Assembly (NCBI GenBank): GCA_016711295.1
Contig: JADJTE010000030.1
Coordinates: 1-13,161 of the forward strand
DNA length: 13,161 nucleotides
Direction of reading: 5' to 3'
Origin: Sphingobacteriales bacterium
GTDB taxonomy: Bacteria; Bacteroidota; Bacteroidia; Chitinophagales; UBA2359
Shown here: positions 1 to 9,100 of the stretch, one piece after another
How positions within the stretch are numbered: position 1 is the stretch's first letter
Layout: each line of letters begins with the position of its first letter
Notes under the pieces: model-generated
Databases searched by the model: none
Told to the model about the DNA's origin: nothing
What the model saw: the letters and a program-made list of their open reading frames with translations, nothing else
Translations under genes and position numbers: made by a program

Positions 1-191
1 AATACGGAGGGCACGGGTGCGGTAGATTTATCGACTTTGGTCGGCGTATCGGGCGGCGTGTTCAGTGCTGTTGGCGGCGCACCCGCTTTGTCGGGCACGG
101 TTTTGGCAACGGCTTGGTCTTGGGCGATTATGTCTATGAATACACGGTATCGGGCGGCGGGCTTTCCCGACGATATAGCCTGATTACGATT
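1..191 (+). repeat. Partial repeat unit at the window edge (subdomain 3 only)
   Basis: The window opens at NTEGTGAVDL inside subdomain 3 of a unit whose first three quarters lie upstream. Compared with other copies there are losses at about 100-110 (in the GTSFDGNG segment), about 164 (gggctttcccg for gggctttgtcccg) and about 178 (one C), so it does not stay in frame. Confidence 0.9.
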
Positions 192-3100
192 AGCGTGACG
201 GATTGCGCCCTTTGTCCGAATCCACCGGCCCGCGGGCTTCTTATTTGGACAATACTTATTGTTTGGGCGAAGTCTTGACGGCAACGGTGACCTTAGACGC
301 GGGCGCGACGGCGGGGGCATACGGTGCTGTTCCATCGGGCTTGGTGATAGATGCGGCTACTGGCGCGATGAACATCGCTGCAAGTGCTGCGGGCGTTTAT
401 ACGGTGACGAATTTTGTAGCGGCATCGGGGCTGTCCATCGGCGAGTGCAACGACAGGCCTTACCATCAATGCCCTGCCCTTAGCAGATGCAGGCGCAGAT
501 ATTTCAATTTGTTCGGGCGAAACAGCAAGCCTAAAGTACGAGCGGTGGAACGTCTTATGCTTGGGATAATGGCGCGGGAGTAGGTTCTCCGTATCGGTGA
601 GTCCTTTATCTACGACTACCTACACGGTGACGGTGACAGATGCAAATGGCTGTACTTCGAGCGATGCGGTTACGGTGACGGTTGAGGCTGCACCGACAGC
701 GGGCGGCGATGCGACTGCCAGCGTATGCAACGACAATACGGAGGGCACGAGTGCGGTAGATTTATCGACTTTGGTCGGCGTATCGGGCGGCGTGTTCAGT
801 GCTGTTGGCGGCGCACCCGCTTTGTCCGGGCACGAGTTTTGAGGGCAACGGCTTGGCGCTGGGCGATTATGTCTATGAATACACGGTATCGGGCGGCGGG
901 CTTTGCCCCGACGATATAGCCCTGATTACGATTAGCGTGACGGATTGCGCCCTTTGTCCGAATCCGTCGACTGCGGGCTTTGCTTATTTGGACAATACTT
1001 ATTGTTTGGGCGAAGTCTTGACGGCAACGGTGAGCTTAGACGCGGGCGCGACGGCAGGCACATACAGTGCTGTTCCTGCGGGCTTGGTGATAGATGCAGC
1101 TACGGGCGCGATAGACATCGCTGCAAGTTCGGCGGGCGTTTATACGGTGACGAATTTGTAGCGGCATCGGGAAGCTGTCCATCGGCGGGTGCAACGATAG
1201 GCCTTACCATCAATGCCCTGCCCTTAGCAGATGCAGGTTTAGACCTTTCAATTTGTTCCGGGCGAAACGGTGAGTTTGACGGCGAGCGGCGGTTTTGTCT
1301 TATGCTTGGGATAATGGCGCGGGATGAGTTCTCCCGTATCGGTGAGTCCTTTATCTACGACTACCTACACGGTTACGGTGGCCCGGTGCAAATGGCTGTA
1401 CTTCGAGCGATGCAGTTACGGTGACGGTTGAAACGGCGCCCGACAACGGGCAGCGATGCGACTGCCAGCGTATGCAACGACATAGAGGGCACGAGTGCGG
1501 TAGATTTATCGACTTTGGTCGGCGCATCGGGCGGCGTGTTCAGTACTTTGTTGGCGGCGCACCCGCTTTGTCGGGCACGAGTTTTGACGGCAACGGCTTG
1601 GCATTGGGCGATTATGTCTATGAATACACGGTATCGGGCGGCGGACTTTGCCCTGACGATATAGCCCTGATTACGATTAGCGTGACGGATTGCGCCCTTT
1701 GTCCGAATCCACCGACCGCGGGCTTTGCTTATTTGGACAATACTTATTGTTTGGGCGATGTCTTGACGGCAACGGTGACCTTAGACGCGGGCGCGACGGC
1801 GGGGGCATACAGTGCTGTTCCATCGGGCTTGGTGATAGATGCAGCTACGGGCGCGATAGACATCGCTGCAAGTTCAGCGGGGCGTTTATACGGTGACGAA
1901 TTTTGCTTAGCGGCATCGGGAGCCTGTCCATCGGCGAGTGCAACGGCGAGCACTTACCATCAATGCCCTGCCCCTAGCAGATGCAGGCGCAGATATTTCA
2001 ATTTGTTCGGGCGAAACAGCAAGCCTAAGTGCAAGCGGTGGAACGTCTTATGCTTGGGATAATGGCGCGGGAGTAGGTTCTCCCGTATCAGTGAGTCCTT
2101 TATCTACAACTACCTACACGGTTACGGTGACAGATGCAAATGGCTGTACGTCTCTTGATGCAGTTACGGTGACGGTTGAGGCTGCACCGACAGCGGGCGG
2201 CGATGCGACTGCCAGCGTATGCAACGACAATACGGAGGGCACGAGTGCGGTAGATTTATCGACTTTGGTCGGCGTATCGGGCGGCGTGTTCAGTGCTTGG
2301 CGGCGCACCGCTTCGTCGGGCTGAGTTTTGACGGCAACGGCTTGGTCTTGGGCGATTATGTCTATGAATACACGGTATCGGGCGGCGGGCTTTGTCCGAC
2401 GATAGCCTCTGATTACGATTAGCGTGACGGATTGCGCCTTGTCCGAATCCACCGGCCGCGGGCTTTGCTTATTTGGACAATACTTATTGTTTGGGCGAAG
2501 TCTTGACGGCAACGGTGACCTTAGACGCGGGCGCGACGGCGGGGGCACAGTGCTGTTCCATCGGGCTTGGTGATAGATGCGGCTACTGGCGCGATAAACA
2601 TCGCTGCAAGTGCTGCGGGCGTTTATACGGTGACGAATTTTGTGGCGGCATCGGAGGCTGTCCATCGGCGAGTGCAACGACGAGCCTTACCATCAATGCC
2701 CTGCCCTTAGCAGATGCAGGCGCAGATATTTCAATTTGTTCGGGCGAAACAGCAAGCCTAAGTGCAAGCGGTGGAACGTCTTATGCTTGGGATAATGGCG
2801 CGGGAGTAGGTTCTCCCGTATCGGTGAGTCCTTTATCTACGACTACCTACACGGTGACGGTGACAGATGCAAATGGCTGTACTTCGAGCGATGCGGTTAC
2901 GGTGACGGTTGAGGCTGCACCGATAGCGGGCGGCGATGCGACTGCCAGCGTATGCAACGACAATACAGAGGGCACGAGTGCGGTAGATTTATCGACTTTG
3001 GTCGGCGTATCGGGCGGCGTGTTCAGTGCTGTTGGCGGCGCACCCGCTTTGTCGGGCACGAGTTTTGAGGGCAACGGCGGCGTGGGCGATTATGTCTATG

Positions 3101-6100
3101 AATACACGGTATCGGGCGGCGGGCTTTGCCCCGACGATATAGCCCTGATTACGATTAGCGTGACGGATTGCGCCCTTTGTCCGAATCCGTCGACTGCGGG
3201 CTTTGCTTATTTGGACAATACTTATTGTTTGGGCGAAGTCTTGACGGCAACGGTGAGCTTAGACGCGGGCGCGACGGCAGGCACATACAGTGCTGTTCCT
3301 CAAGGCTTGGTGATAGATGCAGCTACGGGCGCGATAGACATCGCTGCAAGTCCGGCGGGCGTTTATACCGTGACGAATTTTGTAGCGGCATCGGGAGCCT
3401 GTCCATCGGCGAGTGCAACGACGAGCCTTACCATCAATGCCCTGCCCTTAGCAGATGCAGGTTTAGACCTTTCAATTTGTTCGGGCGAAACGGTGAGTTT
3501 GACGGCGAGCGGCGGTTTGTCTTATGCTTGGGATAATGGCGCGGGAGTAGGTTCTCCCGTATCGGTGAGTCCTTTATCTACGACTACCTACACGGTTACG
3601 GTGACCGGTGCAAATGGCTGTACTTCGAGCGATGCAGTTACGGTGACGGCAGCGCCGGCACCGACAGCGGGCGGCGATGCGACTGCCAGCGTATGCAACG
3701 ACAATACAGAGGGCACGAGTGCGGTAGATTTATCGACTTTGGTCGGCGTATCGGGCGGCGTGTTCAGTGCTGTTGGCGGCGCACCCGCTTTGTCGGGCAC
3801 GAGTTTTGAGGGCAACGGCTTGGCCTTGGGCGATTATGTCTATGAATACACGGTATCGGGCGGCGGGCTTTGCCCCGACGATATAGCCCTGATTACGATT
3901 AGCGTGACGGATTGCGCCCTTTGTCCGAATCCGTCGACTGCGGGCTTTGCTTATTTGGACAATACTTATTGTTTGGGCGAAGTCTTGACGGCAACGGTGA
4001 GCTTAGACGCGGGCGCGACGGCAGGCACATACAGTGCTGTTCCTGCGGGCTTGGTGATAGATGCAGCTACGGGCGCGATAGACATCGCTGCAAGTTCAGC
4101 GGGCGTTTATACGGTGACGAATTTTGTAGCGGCATCAGGGGCTGTCCATCGGCGAGTGCAACGACGAGCCTTACCATCAATGCCCTGCCCTTAGCAGATG
4201 CAGGTTTAGACCTTTCAATTTGTTCGGGCGAAACGGTGAGTTTGACGGCGAGCGGCGGTTTGTCTTATGCTTGGGATAATGGCGCGGGTATAGGTTCTCC
4301 CGTATCGGTGAGTCCTTTATCTACGACTACCTACACGGTGACGGTGACAGATGCAAATGGCTGTACTTCGAGCGATGCGGTTACGGTGACGGTTGAGGCT
4401 GCACCGATAGCGGGCGGCGATGCGACTGCCAGCGTATGCAACGACAATACAGAGGGCACGAGTGCGGTAGATTTATCGACTTTGGTCGGCGTATCGGGCG
4501 GCGTGTTCAGTGCTGTTGGCGGCGCACCCGCTTTGTCGGGCACGAGTTTTGACGGCAACGGCTTGGTCTTGGGCGATTATGTCTATGAATACACGGTATC
4601 GGGCGGGGGGCTTTGCCCCGACGATATAGCCCTGATTACGATTAGCGTGACGGATTGCGCCCTTTGTCCGAATCCACCGACTGCGGGCTTTGCTTATTTG
4701 GACAATACTTATTGTTTGGGCGAAGTCTTGACGGCAACGGTGAGCTTAGACGCGGGCGCGACGGCAGGCACATACAGTGCTGTTCCTGCGGGCTTGGTGA
4801 TAGATGCAGCTACGGGCGCGATAGACATCGCTGCAAGTTCAGCGGGCGTTTATACGGTGACGAATTTTGTAGCGGCATCGGGAGCCTGTCCATCGGCGAG
4901 TGCAACGACGAGCCTTACCATCAATGCCCTGCCCTTAGCAGATGCAGGTTTAGACCTTTCAATTTGTTCGGGCGAAACAGTAAGCCTAAGTGCAAGCGGT
5001 GGAACGTCTTATGCTTGGGATAATGGCGCGGGAGTAGGTTCTCCCGTATCGGTGAGTCCTTTATCTACGACTACCTACACGGTTACGGTGACCGGTGCAA
5101 ATGGCTGTACTTCGAGCGATGCAGTTACGGTGACGGTTGAAACGGCACCGACAGCGGGCGGCGATGCGACTGCCAGCGTATGCAACGACAATACAGAGGG
5201 CACGAGCGCGGTAGATTTATCGACTTTGGTCGGTGTATCGGGCGGCGTGTTCAGTGCCACGGGCGGCGCACCCGCTTTGTCGGGCACGAGTTTTGAGGGC
5301 AACGGCTTGGCCTTGGGCGATTATGTCTATGAATACACGGTATCGGGCGGCGGGCTTTGCCCCGACGATATAGCCCTGATTACGATTAGCGTGACGGATT
5401 GCGCCCTTTGTCCGAATCCGTCGACTGCGGGCTTTGCTTATTTGGACAATACTTATTGTTTGGGCGAAGTCTCTACGGCAACAGTGAGCTTAGACGCGGG
5501 GGCGACGGCGGGGGCATACAGTGCTGTTCCATCGGGCTTGGTGATAGATGCGGCTACTGGCGCGATAGACATCGCTGCAAGTTCAGCGGGCGTTTATACG
5601 GTGACGAACTTTGTAGCGGCATCGGGAGCCTGTCCATCGGCGAGTGCAACGGCGAGCCTGACTATCAATGCCTTGCCCTTAGCCGATGCAGGCGCAGATA
5701 TTTCAATTTGTTCGGGCGAAACAGCAAGCCTAAGTGCAAGCGGTGGAACATCTTATGCTTGGGATAATGGCGCGGGAGTAGGTTCTCCCGTATCGGTGAG
5801 TCCTTTATCTACGACTACCTACACGGTGACGGTGACAGATGCAAATGGCTGTACTTCGAGCGATGCGGTTACGGTGACGGTTGAGGCTGCACCGATAGCG
5901 GGCGGCGATGCGACTGCCAGCGTATGCAACGACAATACAGAGGGCACGAGTGCGGTAGATTTATCGACTTTGGTCGGCGTATCGGGCGGCGTGTTCAGTG
6001 CTGTTGGCGGCGCACCCGCTTTGTCGGGCACGAGTTTTGACGGCAACGGCTTGGCATTGGGCGATTATGTCTATGAATACACGGTATCGGGCGGCGGGCT

Positions 6101-9100
6101 TTGTCCCGACGATATAGCCCTGATTACGATTAGCGTGACGGATTGCGCCCTTTGTCCGAATCCACCGACCGCGGGCTTTGCTTATTTGGACAATACTTAT
6201 TGTTTGGGCGAAGTCTTGACGGCAACGGTGACCTTAGACGCGGGCGCGACGGCGGGGGCATACAGTGCTGTTCCATCGGGCTTGGTGATAGATGCAGCTA
6301 CGGGCGCGATAGACATCGCTGCAAGTTCAGCGGGCGTTTATACGGTGACGAATTTTGTAGCGGCATCGGGAGCCTGTCCATCGGCGAGTGCAACGACGAG
6401 CCTTACCATCAATGCCCTGCCCTTAGCAGATGCAGGCGCAGATATTTCAATTTGTTCGGGCGAAACAGCAAGCCTAAGTGCAAGCGGTGGAACGTCTTAT
6501 GCTTGGGATAATGGCGCGGGAGTAGGTTCTCCCGTATCGGTGAGTCCTTTATCTACGACTACCTACACGGTGACGGTGACAGATGCAAATGGCTGTACTT
6601 CGAGCGATGCGGTTACGGTGACGGTTGAGGCTGCACCGATAGCGGGCGGCGATGCGACTGCCAGCGTATGCAACGACAATACAGAGGGCACGAGTGCGGT
6701 AGATTTATCGACTTTGGTCGGCGTATCGGGCGGCGTGTTCAGTGTGCTGTTGGCGGCGCACCCGCTTTGTCGGGCACGAGTTTTGAGGGCAACGGCTTGG
6801 CCTGGGCGATTATGTCTATGAATACACGGTATCGGGCGGCGGGCTTTGCCCCGACGATATAGCCCTGATTACGATTAGCGTGACGGATTGCGCCCTTTGT
6901 CCGAATCCACCGACCGCGGGCTTTGCTTATTTGGACAATACTTATTGTTTGGGCGAAGTCTTGACGGCAACGGTGACCTTAGACGCGGGCGCGACGGCAG
7001 GCACATACAGTGCTGTTCCTGCGGGCTTGGTGATAGATGCAGCTACGGGCGCGATAGACATCGCTGCAAGTTCAGCGGGCGTTTATACGGTGACGAATTT
7101 TGTAGCGGCATCGGGAGCCTGTCCATCGGCGAGTGCAACGACGAGCCTTACCATCAATGCCCTGCCCTTAGCAGATGCAGGTTTAGACCTTTCAATTTGT
7201 TCGGGCGAAACAGTAAGCCTAAGTGCAAGCGGTGGAACGTCTTATGCTTGGGATAATGGCGCGGGAGTAGGTTCTCCCGTATCGGTGAGTCCTTTATCTA
7301 CGACTACCTACACGGTTACGGTGACAGATGCAAATGGCTGTACTTCGAGCGATGCGGTTACGGTGACGGTTGAGGCTGCACCGATAGCGGGCGGCGATGC
7401 GACTGCCAGCGTATGCAACGACAATACAGAGGGCACGAGTGCGGTAGATTTATCGACTTTGGTCGGCGTATCGGGCGGCGTGTTCAGTGCTGTTGGCGGC
7501 GCACCCGCTTTGTCGGGCACGAGTTTTGACGGCAACGGCTTGGCATTGGGCGATTATGTCTATGAATACACGGTATCGGGCGGCGGGCTTTGCCCCGACG
7601 ATATAGCCCTGATTACGATTAGCGTGACGGATTGCGCCCTTTGTCCGAATCCACCGACCGCGGGCTTTGCTTATTTGGACAATACTTATTGTTTGGGCGA
7701 AGTCTTGACGGCAACGGTGACCTTAGACGCGGGCGCGACGGCAGGCACATACGGTGCTGTTCCATCGGGCTTGGTGATAGATGCAGCTACGGGCGCGATG
7801 GACATCGCTGCAAGTTCGGCGGGCGTTTATACGGTGACGAATTTTGTAGCGGCATCGGGAGCCTGTCCATCGGCGAGTGCAACGACGAGCCTTACCATCA
7901 ATGCCCCTGCCCTTAGCAGATGCAGGCGCAGATATTTCAATTTGTTCGGGCGAAACAGCAAGCCTAAGTGCAAGCGGTGGAACATCTTATGCTTGGGATA
8001 ATGGCGCGGAGTAGGTTCTCCCGTATCGGTGAGTCCTTTATCTACGACTACCTACACGGTGACGGTGACAGATGCAAATGGCTGTACTTCAGAGCGATGC
8101 GGTTACGGTGACGGTTGAGGCTGCACCGATAGCGGGCGGCGATGCGACTGCCAGCGTATGCAACGACAATACAGAGGGCACGAGTGCGGTAGATTTATCG
8201 ACTTTGGTCGGCGTATCGGGCGGCGTGTTCAGTGCTGTTGGCGGCGCACCCGCTTTGTCGGGCACGAGTTTTGAGGGCAACGGCTTGGCTTGGGCGATTA
8301 TGTCTGCGGAATACACGGTATCGGGCGGCGGGCTTTGCCCCGACGATATAGCCCTGATTACGATTAGCGTGACGGATTGCGCCCTTTGTCCGAATCCGTC
8401 GACCGCGGGGCTTTGCTTATTTGGACAATACTTATTGTTTGGGCGAAGTCTTGACGGCAACGGTGAGCTTAGACGCGGGCGCGACGGCAGGCACATACAG
8501 TGCTGTTCCTGCGGGCTTGGTGATAGATGCAGCTACGGGCGCGATAGACATCGCTGCAAGTTCGGCGGGCGTTTATACGGTGACGAATTTTGTAGCGGCA
8601 TCGGGAGCCTGTCCATCGGCGAGTGCAACGACAAGCCTTACCATCAATGCCCTGCCCTTAGCAGATGCAGGTTTAGACCTTTCAATTTGTTCGGGCGAAA
8701 CAGTAAGCCTAAGTGCAAGCGGTGGAACGTCTTATGCTTGGGATAATGGCGCGGGAGTAGGTTCTCCCGTATCGGTGAGTCCTTTATCTACGACTACCTA
8801 CACGGTGACGGTGACAGATGCAAATGGCTGTACTTCGAGCGATGCAGTTACGGTGACGGTTGAAAGCACGTGACAGCGGGCGGCGATGCGACTGCCAGCG
8901 TATGCAACGACAATACAGAGGGCACGAGCGCGGTAGATTTATCGACTTTGGTCGGTGTATCGGGCGGCGTGTTCAGTGCCGTGGGCGGCGCACCCGCTTT
9001 GTCGGGCACGAGTTTTGAGGGCAACGGCTTGGCATTGGGCGATTATGTCTATGAATACACGGTATCGGGCGGCGGGCTTTGCCCCGACGATATAGCCCTG

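Noticed and set aside
2473..4194. Independent gene starting at TTG 2473 (MDNTYCLGEV...)
   Set aside because: It starts in the middle of subdomain 1 of unit 4. The apparent start comes from an upstream frame break, and no initiation signal is present.
3168..7916. Plus-strand 122-aa frames starting MRPLSES, rich in Cys and Arg, recurring in each unit
   Set aside because: These are the +1/+2 shadow of subdomain 1 and depend on the GC-rich codon pattern. The conserved Ig/PKD motifs are all in the other frame.
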